NCBI GenBank assembly: GCA_039197885.1
Contig: JBCCTY010000096.1
Location: 1 to 13,032 of the forward strand
Source of the DNA: JBCBSZ01 sp039197885
GTDB taxonomy: Bacteria; Actinomycetota; Acidimicrobiia; Acidimicrobiales; Poriferisodalaceae
Direction of reading: 5' to 3'
Length of the DNA stretch: 13,032 nucleotides
The translations under genes were made by a program, and so were the position numbers. The notes beneath the pieces are model-generated. The model was not told the origin of the DNA, did no database searches, and saw only the letters and a program-made list of their open reading frames with translations. The number at the start of each line of letters is the position of its first letter. Position 1 is the stretch's first letter. This document shows, piece by piece, positions 1 to 7,124 of this stretch.

Positions 1-1
1 C

Positions 2-292
2 ATCCTCGAACGACCCGGCTACGTCGACGAGTACCGATTCTCACTGGCCGCCGGCGATCGGGTGTCGATCGATCGACTCGACGCCACCTCCTTCGCCGAC
101 CACATGCGTCTCATCGCCCCCTCCGGCGTGATCGTCTTCCGCCAGACCGACCTCCGTGACGCGACGTTCGAGGCCACCGAGACCGGCACCTACCGCCTCC
201 AGATCTACGACGACGGCAACGAACCCGACGCCGGTCGAGCCGAGAGCAACGCACGCACCTTCGACTACCAGGTGATCATCAGCCGAAGCTAA
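2..292 (+). CDS. C-terminal end of a protein with a PPC-like beta-sandwich domain (5' partial)
   Basis: The reading frame is open from the left edge to a TAA at 290-292, giving 96 visible residues, so the gene starts outside the window. A GTG at 62 is an internal valine rather than a needed start, because coding-like sequence continues upstream of it. The visible order (a 'VDEYRFSLAAGDRVSID' segment, then 'LIAPSGVIVF', then 'FEATETGTYRLQIYDD') resembles the bacterial pre-peptidase C-terminal (PPC) beta-sandwich. That domain is usually found at the end of secreted proteases and other extracellular proteins. The role of the whole protein cannot be told from this fragment. It converges on the VWA gene with a 35-base gap in which I see no clear terminator hairpin. 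Confidence 0.7.
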   Translation: MLERPGYVDEYRFSLAAGDRVSIDRLDATSFADHMRLIAPSGVIVFRQTDLRDATFEATETGTYRLQIYDDGNEPDAGRAESNARTFDYQVIISRS

Positions 293-327
293 GCCCGCAC
301 GCCCGCGTCAGGGTCGTCACGAGGAGC

Positions 328-2058
328 TCAGGCCAGGCGGTCCATCGCCCAGATGAGCTCGACGAGCTCGCGCACGTCCGCCGAGCGGCCGCGCAGGGCC
401 TCGGCCTCGTTGGCGATCTGCTCGAAGCTGAGATCCCGGGCGTACTGGCTGTCGCGCAGCTTCTCGGCGAAGGCCCCGGCCGTGACGGCCAGGCGGAAGT
501 CCTCACTGGTGTCGGCCCAGCGGGCCTCGACGACCCCGGCGTCGAGCTCCAGGCGGGTCTCGATCACCTCCCCGGAGTCCGGGTCCTCCCACCGCAGCTG
601 CGCGGTGCCGAGGCGGTCCCGTTCGTCGACTCGGTCCCACAGCTCCAGCTCGTAGAGCGCCGTCACCTGGTGGCCAGCGCCGAGCTCGCCGGCATCGACG
701 TCGTCGTCACGGAAGTCGTCGTCGCGCACGGCGCGATTCTCGAAGCCGAGCAGCCGGTAGGACCGGACGGTGTCGTCGTCGAACTCGACCTGGATCTTGC
801 CGTCGATCGCCACGGTCAGCAGGGACGACACGAGGTTCTCGCTGAAGAGGTCCTCGGCCTCGTCGCGGGTGTTGACGTAGCGGTAGAAGCCGTCGCCGTC
901 GTTGGCGAGGGTCTCGAGGACGACGTCGTTGAAGTTGCCCATGCCGACACCGACCGAGATGAGCTGCACCCCCCGATCGGCGTCGTCGCGGATCATCCGG
1001 GCGAGCCCGTCGGGGTCGGTGAGCCCGGCGTTCGCCACGCCGTCGGAGGTGAGGATCACCCGGTTGATGCGATCGCGATCGAACATCTCGTCGGCGAGCC
1101 CGTACCCCAGCTCGAGGCCCGCCTCGAGGTTGGTCGAGCCGCTCGGGCGAAGGGCCTCGATGGCCTCGACGATCAGGTCGTCGTCGCTCACCCGGGTGGG
1201 CTCCAACCAGACCCGGCTGTCGCTGCCGTAGGTGACGATGGCGATGCGGTCCTCGTCCCGGAGCTCCTCGACGAGGCGGATCAGGCTGGCCTTGACCAGC
1301 TCGATCCGGCCGTCCTGGTCCATCGAACCCGACGTGTCGATGACGAAGGTCAACGAGGCGTCGGGGCGGTCACGTTCGTCGACCTGCTCGGCCTGCACGC
1401 CGAGGCGGACGATCACGTTGTCCTGGTCGAACGGCGACGGCCCTCCGTCGGCGAGCACGGTCAGGCCGTCACGGGGTGAGGAGTAGTCGTACTCGAAGGA
1501 GTTGACGTACTCCTCGACCCGCACCGACTCGGTCGGCGGGATCGCGCCCTCGCTGATCCACTGCCGACCGATGGAGTAGCTGGCGGTGTCGACATCGAGC
1601 GCGAACGTCGACAGCGGATCACGGTCGGTGTCGACGAAGGAGCGCACGCCGTAGTCCTGGAAGGTGTTGCCCTCCGTGCGGTCACGATCGGGAGCGAGCT
1701 CGGCCTCGGCGTCGTCACCGCCCTCGTCGAAGAACCCTCCGTCGGTGGTCTCGCCGGCATCCTCGGCTGGGGCCTCGGTCGACTCCGGGGCCTCGGCGTC
1801 GAACGCCGGGGACGGCGCCTCGGTCTCGTCCGCCGCCTCGGTGTCATCGGTGAAGAGCTCCTCGGCGTCGCCGCCGCGGAACTCGCCACCGTCGTCGCGG
1901 TCGGGCGCCTCGGTCTCCTCGGCGAAGTCGAAACCGGCGTCGTCGTCGCTGTCACCGCACGCGGCTGCGGCGAGAGCGAGCACGGCGACGACGGCCAGGA
2001 GCCATCGCCACCGGAGCGAGCGGGAGCGGGTGATGGGTGTGCCGTACGTCTCGTGCAT
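328..2058 (-). CDS. VWA-domain lipoprotein of the YfbK type (VWF_N + VWA + DUF3520-like C-terminus)
   Basis: This is a 576-residue envelope lipoprotein. Residues 12-33 are a basic then hydrophobic signal segment, ending at Cys34 in a relaxed lipobox (AAAC). Residues 35-125 form a very acidic Asp/Glu/Ala/Pro linker with three TEAP repeats (49-52, 79-82, 94-97). Residues 130-215 match the N-terminal domain found before VWA in YfbK-like proteins (DVDTASYS, RVEEYVNSF). The VWA domain follows with an intact metal-ion-dependent adhesion site: D241-T-S243-G-S245, T309 and D339 in 'TSDG'. The C-terminal 170 residues fit the DUF3520-type tail, ending 'LVELIWAMDRLA'. The length is normal for the family. 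The ATG is the first start in frame but has no obvious Shine-Dalgarno. The biological role of such proteins is poorly known; metal-dependent protein binding at the cell surface is likely. Confidence 0.9.
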   Translation of the reverse strand: MHETYGTPITRSRSLRWRWLLAVVAVLALAAAACGDSDDDAGFDFAEETEAPDRDDGGEFRGGDAEELFTDDTEAADETEAPSPAFDAEAPESTEAPAEDAGETTDGGFFDEGGDDAEAELAPDRDRTEGNTFQDYGVRSFVDTDRDPLSTFALDVDTASYSIGRQWISEGAIPPTESVRVEEYVNSFEYDYSSPRDGLTVLADGGPSPFDQDNVIVRLGVQAEQVDERDRPDASLTFVIDTSGSMDQDGRIELVKASLIRLVEELRDEDRIAIVTYGSDSRVWLEPTRVSDDDLIVEAIEALRPSGSTNLEAGLELGYGLADEMFDRDRINRVILTSDGVANAGLTDPDGLARMIRDDADRGVQLISVGVGMGNFNDVVLETLANDGDGFYRYVNTRDEAEDLFSENLVSSLLTVAIDGKIQVEFDDDTVRSYRLLGFENRAVRDDDFRDDDVDAGELGAGHQVTALYELELWDRVDERDRLGTAQLRWEDPDSGEVIETRLELDAGVVEARWADTSEDFRLAVTAGAFAEKLRDSQYARDLSFEQIANEAEALRGRSADVRELVELIWAMDRLA

Positions 2059-2162
2059 GCCCGTTCGGCGAGCCGAGCACGGCCACGGGTTCCCGTCGTC
2101 ACCGGATCGTCATCTCGCAATCGCCCGTTTGACCCGGCCTCGGACGGGCGCGACGGTGGCAC

Positions 2163-3779
2163 ATGTCCTCCACCTTCACCGCCCCGGGCCCGGGCGAGTG
2201 GGTCCTCGACCGGTCGCACTACGCCGGTGGGGTGACGCCGCTCAGCGCCTGGCTGCTGAGCGAGGGCGTCGAGCGCGGGCTGCGGCGCGTCTTCGCCGAG
2301 TTGGGCGTCCCGGCCGAGACGATGGACTTCGCGTTCGTCAACGGCTTCCACTACACCCGGTTGCGACCGCTGGTCGGCGGCGACGGACCGCCTCGCCGAC
2401 CACCGCCCGATCTCGTCCTCAAGCTGCTCACGCGGATCCACCCGGCATTCCGCGCCCGCACCCGCGCTGCCGCCGAGGCCCAGCAACGATCACCGGCGCC
2501 CGGTGTCGTCGAGCGGTGGGAGCGAGAGCTGCAGCCGCGGATCACGGCGACGAACCTCCGTCTCCAGGCCGTCGAGCCGTCCTCACTCGACGACGCCGAG
2601 CTCCAGGCGCACGTCGACGACCTCCTCGACCACCTCGGTGAGACGTACGAGCTCCACTTCTGGCTCCACGGCTACGACCTCGGCCCGATCGCCCAGTACC
2701 TCGACGCTGCCCTCCGCTGGGGCCTCGACGCCGACGAGGCCATCAGCGCGCTCGCAGGTGCGTCACCGACGACATCGGCACCGCTGGAACGGCTCTGCCG
2801 CCTTCGCGAGTTGGTCGACCTGGCTCCCGAGCCGGTCACCTCCCTCGACGAGGTCGCCGCGCTGTCGCCCGAAGCGGCCCGTCTGCTCGACGAGCACCTC
2901 ACCGAACGCCGGCATGTCCTCACGACCGGCTACGACCTGACCGACTCGACCCTCGGCGAACTGCCCGACGTGGTGCTCCGCTCGATCAGGGCCGCCCGCA
3001 GCGCACCCACCCACGGCGACGACCACATCGAGGAGCTCCGGCAACGCGTCCCGGCCGGTGAGCGCGACAAGTTCGACGAGCTGCTCGCCACGGCCCGTTC
3101 CGTCATGGACATGCGTGACGGCAACGGCCCGCTCACGGTGGAGTGGCCGGCCGGGCTGCTCCGCCGGGCGCTGCTGGCCGTCGGTGACCGACTCGTGGGG
3201 CGCGGCGTCGTCGAGCATCGCGACCACGTGCTCCTGGTGACACCCGACGAGGCCGGCGCCCTGTTCGGCGGCGCGCTGTCCGGCACCGCACTCAGCGACC
3301 GGAACGAGCGACGCCTGGCCGACCTCCGGCTCGAACCACCGGCCACGCTCGGCGACCCCGAACCCGCCCCGCCGCTCGACGTGCTCCCCCGCCCCCTGGC
3401 GGATGGCATCCGCATGACGCAGCTCGCCATCGACCACATCGGGATGGGAGGCGACCGACGAGGGCTCAGAGGCTCGGGCATCGGCACCACCACGGCCCGG
3501 GGTGTGGCATGTGTCGCCGACTCGGCCGAAGACGCGCTCCGCCGGCTCGAACCCGGCCAGGTCCTCGTCGTGCGGGCCACGTCACCGGCGTTCAACAGCG
3601 TGCTCGCCATCGCCGGTGCGGTGGTGACGGTCGACGGCGGGGTGTTGTCGCACGCCGCGGTGCTGGCCCGCGAGCTCGGCGTCCCGGCGGTGGTCGGCGC
3701 ACCCGACGCGATGTCGATCCCCGACGGTGCGACGGTTGAGGTCGATCCGACCGTCGGCGACGTCCGAGTCGTGTCCTAG
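2163..3779 (+). CDS. PEP-utilising-enzyme-like protein with phosphohistidine swivel domain but no ATP-grasp domain
   Basis: This is a 538-residue cytoplasmic protein. The C-terminal portion (about 440-538) is a PEP-utilisers mobile (swivel) domain: 'VLVVRATSPAF', then 'GGVLSHAAVLARELGVPAV', with His497 as the expected phospho-carrier. The first 430 residues are mostly helical. They begin with a 'LDRSHYAGGVTPLSAWL' segment typical of the region that follows the ATP-grasp domain in rifampin-phosphotransferase- and PEP-synthase-like proteins. The N-terminal ATP/PEP-binding domain itself is absent and no gene for it is in the window. Family knowledge says the swivel histidine needs a partner domain to load phosphate, so this protein either works with a separate ATP-grasp subunit or has lost catalysis. 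The start is the ATG at 2163, with a weak GGTGG upstream. The stop TAG overlaps the stop of the convergent oxidoreductase gene. The substrate is unknown. Confidence 0.8.
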   Translation: MSSTFTAPGPGEWVLDRSHYAGGVTPLSAWLLSEGVERGLRRVFAELGVPAETMDFAFVNGFHYTRLRPLVGGDGPPRRPPPDLVLKLLTRIHPAFRARTRAAAEAQQRSPAPGVVERWERELQPRITATNLRLQAVEPSSLDDAELQAHVDDLLDHLGETYELHFWLHGYDLGPIAQYLDAALRWGLDADEAISALAGASPTTSAPLERLCRLRELVDLAPEPVTSLDEVAALSPEAARLLDEHLTERRHVLTTGYDLTDSTLGELPDVVLRSIRAARSAPTHGDDHIEELRQRVPAGERDKFDELLATARSVMDMRDGNGPLTVEWPAGLLRRALLAVGDRLVGRGVVEHRDHVLLVTPDEAGALFGGALSGTALSDRNERRLADLRLEPPATLGDPEPAPPLDVLPRPLADGIRMTQLAIDHIGMGGDRRGLRGSGIGTTTARGVACVADSAEDALRRLEPGQVLVVRATSPAFNSVLAIAGAVVTVDGGVLSHAAVLARELGVPAVVGAPDAMSIPDGATVEVDPTVGDVRVVS

Positions 3780-4978
3780 GCGAGCTGCTCGCGCACGAAG
3801 ACCAGCCCGTCTTCCCACGACACGTCCATCGCGAGCTGACGTCGAAGGCGGGTGAGCACCCGCTGACGGTCGACGGTGAGCGCGGCGAGGAGGCGGTCGC
3901 CGCCCCGGTACAGCGCCACGAGCGAGCCGTCGCCGTCGCGGTGCATCACCTCGATCTCGTCGGCGCCGGCGGGCCACCCGGCGAGCTGCACGACGTGGTC
4001 GTACTGGTCGGACCAGAAGAACGGGACGCCGTCGTAGGGCACGGCCTCGTCACGTCCCCTGACGAGGTTCTCGGCCGCTCGCATCCCCTGCTCCATGGCG
4101 TTGGACCAGTGCTCGATCCGGAGCTCGGTGCCGTATCGAGGGTGGGGCCAGCGCACCACGTCGCCCGCGCCGACGACGTTCGGCGCGGCGAAGAGCGCCT
4201 CGTCGCACACGAGGCCGTCACGCAGCTCGAGCCCACTGCCCTCCAACCAACCGGTGGCAGGGGTGACGCCGATGCCGACCACGACGAGGTCGGCATCGAG
4301 CTCGACCCCGTCAGTCAACCGGACGCGCTCGACGGCTCCGTCACCCTCGACGCCCTCGACGCCGACGCCGCAGCGGAGGGTGGTGCCGTTGCGCTCGTGC
4401 ATGGCCGCCAGCTCGGCGCCCATCTCGGTACCGACGGCGCGGGCCATCGGCACCTCGAGCGCCTCGACGATCGTCACGTCGCACCCCTGGGAACGCGCTG
4501 CGGCAGCGACCTCGGCGCCGATGAACCCGCAGCCGATCACGACCACCCGCGCACCGCCCTCGATGGCTGCCCGGACGGCGACCGCGTCGTCGAGGGTGCG
4601 GAGCAGGTGGACGCCGTCGAGGTCGTGGCCGAACGGGAGCCGGCGGGCCGTCGATCCCGTCGCCACGACGAGGCCGTCGAAGTCGACCGCATCGCCACCG
4701 ACGATCACCCGGCCGGTGTCGAGGTCGAGCCCAGTCGCCGCGGCGCCCAACCGCAGCTCGACGTCGAGGGAGTCGTAGTGCGATGCGTCGCGCAGGGCCG
4801 TGTGGTCCGGCTCGGTGTCGCCGGTGAGCACCTGCTTCGACAGCGGTGGTCGGTCGTAGGGCAGGTGAGGCTCGGCGCCGACCAGCACGAGCTCGCCCTC
4901 GTGACCGGCGCGGCGGACGCCCTCGACGGCCCAGTGCCCGGCGAGCGAGGCGCCGACGACGACGATGCGGTCGGTCAC
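3776..4978 (-). CDS. FAD/NAD(P)H-dependent oxidoreductase, ferredoxin-reductase (BphA4-like) type
   Basis: This 400-residue flavoprotein has the full layout of ferredoxin/rubredoxin reductases of the BphA4 class. An N-terminal FAD Rossmann fold is seen (VVVGASLAG, residues 6-14), followed by the 'PYDRPPLSK' segment (40-48), which is hallmark for the class. A central NAD(P)-binding fold follows (VIGCGFIG, 147-154), then the second FAD contact 'VVGAGDVV' (268-275), and a C-terminal reductase domain beginning near 'PFFWSDQYDHVVQLAG' (319-334). Such enzymes pass electrons from NAD(P)H to a [2Fe-2S] ferredoxin or rubredoxin. The GTG start at 4978 lies 13 bases after the stop of the small membrane-protein gene, so it is probably the last gene of the operon led by the [2Fe-2S]/molybdopterin-like fusion, a plausible electron partner. 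The partner assignment is inference. Confidence 0.9.
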   Translation of the reverse strand: MTDRIVVVGASLAGHWAVEGVRRAGHEGELVLVGAEPHLPYDRPPLSKQVLTGDTEPDHTALRDASHYDSLDVELRLGAAATGLDLDTGRVIVGGDAVDFDGLVVATGSTARRLPFGHDLDGVHLLRTLDDAVAVRAAIEGGARVVVIGCGFIGAEVAAAARSQGCDVTIVEALEVPMARAVGTEMGAELAAMHERNGTTLRCGVGVEGVEGDGAVERVRLTDGVELDADLVVVGIGVTPATGWLEGSGLELRDGLVCDEALFAAPNVVGAGDVVRWPHPRYGTELRIEHWSNAMEQGMRAAENLVRGRDEAVPYDGVPFFWSDQYDHVVQLAGWPAGADEIEVMHRDGDGSLVALYRGGDRLLAALTVDRQRVLTRLRRQLAMDVSWEDGLVFVREQLA

Positions 4979-4991
4979 GGCCGATCCGCGC

Positions 4992-5147
4992 TCAGGTGTT
5001 GGACTCGATGAGCTCGGAGCCCTCGTGCTCGATCTCGACGTCGCGGTGCAGGAAGATGCCGAGCAGCGCGGCGACCACCGATGACCCGATGCCGACGAGC
5101 AACGGGAAGATCACCAGGATGACGACGAGGACGATCGCTCCGATCAC
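4992..5147 (-). CDS. Small single- or double-pass membrane protein, unknown function
   Basis: This is a predicted 51-residue protein. About 33 hydrophobic residues (rich in I, V, L, with 'IFPLLVGIGSS' in the middle) could form one long or two short membrane spans. A short charged tail follows ('HRDVEIEHEGSELIESNT'). Codons end almost always in G or C, as in neighbouring real genes, which supports coding. I chose the GTG at 5147 as start. It lies 10 bases after the ridA stop, and the longer possibility (GTG at 5207) would only add residues that shadow the ridA reading frame. There is no clear Shine-Dalgarno, so translation may be coupled to ridA. I recognise no family. Its place between ridA and the reductase suggests it belongs to the operon, perhaps as a membrane anchor, but nothing in the sequence shows this. 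Confidence 0.6.
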   Translation of the reverse strand: MIGAIVLVVILVIFPLLVGIGSSVVAALLGIFLHRDVEIEHEGSELIESNT

Positions 5148-5157
5148 GAGGGCGAGG

Positions 5158-5514
5158 TTAGCCGTCGGTCGGGACGAGGGCCCACGCCTCGACCTCGACC
5201 AGCGCACCGAGCGGAAGGCCCGCGACCGCGACCGCCGACCGAGCCGGGCGATGATCGCCGAACGCCTCGACGTAGACGTCGTTGACCGCTGCGTAGTCAG
5301 CCATGTCGGTGAGGAACACGGTCGTCTTGGCCACGTCGGACATCGAGGCGTCGGCGCTCGCGAGGAGCTCGCGGAGGTTCACGAGCGCCTGCCGGGCCTG
5401 CGTCGCCGGGTCGCCGTCGATCAGCGCTCCGTCCCGCAGCGCGATCTGTCCCGAGCAGATCAGCCAGTCGCCGGCACGGACGATCGGCGTGTAGGGACCG
5501 ACGGGCTTGGTCAT
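5158..5514 (-). CDS. ridA: RidA family protein (reactive intermediate/imine deaminase)
   Basis: This is a 118-residue protein of normal RidA length. Members of this family hydrolyse reactive enamine/imine intermediates, in the well-studied cases from PLP enzymes, to ketoacids and ammonia as trimers in the cytosol. Recognisable residues are Tyr8 in 'GPYTP', Ser21 in 'CSGQ', Asn78 in 'AAVNDVY', Arg92 in 'RPARSAV' and Glu109 in 'VEVEAWAL'. The arginine is the one that contacts the substrate carboxylate in active RidA proteins, so activity is likely retained. The ATG start overlaps the upstream stop as ATGA (5511-5514), a sign of translational coupling to the [2Fe-2S]/molybdopterin-like fusion gene. 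Rid proteins are often encoded beside oxidative catabolic genes for purines, amines or heterocycles, so here it may process the product of the neighbouring oxidase-like protein (inference). Confidence 0.9.
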   Translation of the reverse strand: MTKPVGPYTPIVRAGDWLICSGQIALRDGALIDGDPATQARQALVNLRELLASADASMSDVAKTTVFLTDMADYAAVNDVYVEAFGDHRPARSAVAVAGLPLGALVEVEAWALVPTDG

Positions 5515-7058
5515 GGCAGCTCCAACTCGGTGGGCAACGACGGCGGACAGCCTCCCATCCGCCACAGCGCGGCGGCCACCGCCACGAAGGCCGCATCGCC
5601 GACGCGGGTGGGCGGGCTCGGCTCGTGGTGCACGACCACGTCGACCGGCCACATGTCGGACGGCCGCACGATGCCGAACGAGCGGATCGTCAGGTCGTGG
5701 ACCTCGCCGTCACCGTCGACGGCCAGTGCCTCAGAGGTCACCCAACCGAGCGCCTGGTGGGCGGCGCCGACCACGTAGGAGCGCATCACCACCTCGTCGA
5801 GCACCTCGCCGCCGGTCACGTCGACGTGGATCCGCCCGTCGGCGAGCTCGGCGACGGCACGACCGCGGCCGTCAGGGTCGACCACCTCGACCGGACCGTC
5901 CGGGTCCAACGCCGACCGCAACAGGATCGCCTCGGCCCACCCTGCGGCTCGCAACGACGCCGAGGTCGGGGGCCCGGCGACGTCCACCTCGGTGACGACG
6001 AGGTCGGGAGCGACCGCAGCCACGGCGTCGGCGATCCCAGGGGTACGCACCACACGGAGCTCACCGCTGCCGTCGGCGCGGATGCCGCCGGCGACCGGTG
6101 GGCGCTTCGGACCGTGTCGGACCGTCGCTTCGCGGGGGAGCAGCACCCGAACCGGCCGGCCGTGCTCGTCGGCGAGGCGACGGGCGACGGCGCCGACCTC
6201 GGTGTCGGACTTGCCCCCGAAGGCCCCACCGTTGGCGAGCGCCGACGCCGGCTCACCACCGGGAGCGCACCACGAGGCGTCGGGTTCGAGGTAGGCCGGT
6301 TCGACCCAGGTGGTGCGCAGCGTCGCAACCCACTCCCCCGTCGGCGGCTCCAGGGGCCAGCCGACGGGCAGCGTCGTCCGGCGCCCCTGGACCTTGGCGG
6401 CGAGCGCCTGCGCCTCGACGAGCGAGTCGGCCACGATCCAGCCACCGTCGGATCCGGGGAGCGCGACGAGCGCGTCGTCCGGCGCGGTGTCGTCCGCGAA
6501 GCCGGCTCGCCCGAGCGCGACCCGTGGGTCGACCAGTTGGACCGCCCCACCCTCGATCGACGCCCGCCGGCCAGCCGCCGCCAGGTCGCGGTCCGCGGCG
6601 TCGGGTGCCGCGTGCCCGAGGGCGGCGTCGATGATCGTCTGCCAGCCGGTGCACCGGCACAGATGGGCGGCGAGGGCCCGCTCGACCGCTGGTTCGTCGA
6701 CCTGGTCACCGCGCTTGGTGCGCAGCGCCTCGAGCCGCACGATGATCCCCGGTGTGCAGAAGCCGCACTGGCTCGCGCCGTGGGCGCAGAACGAGGCGGC
6801 CCACTCGTCGCGGCGACCGGCGTCGAGGCCGTCGACGGTCGTGACCGACCGTCCGGCGACCCGTCGCAGGGGCGTGACGCAGGCGACGCGTGGGGCGCCG
6901 TCGACCAGCACCGTGCAGCAACCGCACTGGCCCTGCGGGCTGCAGCCGTCCTTCACCGACCGCACGCCCAGGTGTTCGCGCAGCGCCACGAGCAGGTTCG
7001 ACCCGAGGTCGGGTGCCTCGACCGGACGGCCGTCGAGCTCGAATGCGATCGTTGCCAC
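5511..7058 (-). CDS. [2Fe-2S] xanthine-dehydrogenase small-subunit domains fused to a miniature molybdopterin-binding-like domain
   Basis: This 515-residue protein has two parts. Residues 1-155 are a complete molybdenum-hydroxylase small subunit. They carry a plant-type [2Fe-2S] site (C39, C45, C48 or C47, C60 in 'GCSPQGQCGCC...VAC') and a helical [2Fe-2S] site (C98, C101 in 'QCGFCTPG'; C134, C136 in 'HLCRCTGW'). Residues 170-515 retain, in the right order, pieces of the catalytic large subunit: a GGAFGGK motif (277-283), 'RPVRVLLPRE' (301-310), an 'RAAG' loop (370-373) resembling RGxG, and a C-terminal 'GWVTSEALAVDGDGEVHD' segment. This part is about 340 residues against roughly 750 in normal large subunits, and the usual GVGE near the end reads RVGD (D488). 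Substrate and activity are unknown; an electron-transfer or binding role is possible. I chose the GTG at 7058 because a GGAG lies 8 bases upstream; GTG 7067 is the alternative. Confidence 0.8.
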   Translation of the reverse strand: MATIAFELDGRPVEAPDLGSNLLVALREHLGVRSVKDGCSPQGQCGCCTVLVDGAPRVACVTPLRRVAGRSVTTVDGLDAGRRDEWAASFCAHGASQCGFCTPGIIVRLEALRTKRGDQVDEPAVERALAAHLCRCTGWQTIIDAALGHAAPDAADRDLAAAGRRASIEGGAVQLVDPRVALGRAGFADDTAPDDALVALPGSDGGWIVADSLVEAQALAAKVQGRRTTLPVGWPLEPPTGEWVATLRTTWVEPAYLEPDASWCAPGGEPASALANGGAFGGKSDTEVGAVARRLADEHGRPVRVLLPREATVRHGPKRPPVAGGIRADGSGELRVVRTPGIADAVAAVAPDLVVTEVDVAGPPTSASLRAAGWAEAILLRSALDPDGPVEVVDPDGRGRAVAELADGRIHVDVTGGEVLDEVVMRSYVVGAAHQALGWVTSEALAVDGDGEVHDLTIRSFGIVRPSDMWPVDVVVHHEPSPPTRVGDAAFVAVAAALWRMGGCPPSLPTELELP

Positions 7059-7066
7059 GGCCGTCA

Positions 7067-7070
7067 CTCC
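7067..7070 (-). promoter_or_regulatory. Shine-Dalgarno (GGAG) that decides the start of the [2Fe-2S]/molybdopterin-like gene
   Basis: On the minus strand GGAG is followed by 8 bases and then GTG at 7058. The other in-frame GTG at 7067 shares bases with this GGAG, so it cannot use it. This supports the 7058 start. Confidence 0.5.
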
Positions 7071-7124
7071 GTCGGGTCGGGGACTGCGGGAACCGGGAAG
7101 CGCCGAGGATAGGTTGACGCTGCG

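Noticed and set aside
63..77. GTCGATC-GATCGAC palindrome
   Set aside because: It lies within the coding frame of the partial PPC-like gene. Such GATC-rich palindromes arise by chance from Asp/Arg/Ile codons in this genome, and a similar GATCGATC run occurs in the coding start of the 7125 gene.
670..1479. Plus-strand open frame (269 residues) opposite the VWA gene
   Set aside because: Its Val/Asp/Glu/Gly-rich shadow composition and the clear VWA domain on the other strand make it spurious.
2059..2162. Possible promoters in the 104-base gap between the divergent VWA and PEP-utiliser genes
   Set aside because: A TTGACC at 2129-2134 could be a -35, but no TANNNT-like -10 is found on either strand, so I do not annotate a promoter.
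3941..5011. Plus-strand open frame (356 residues) opposite the flavoprotein gene
   Set aside because: It is antisense to a protein with intact FAD and NAD motifs; no domain is recognisable.
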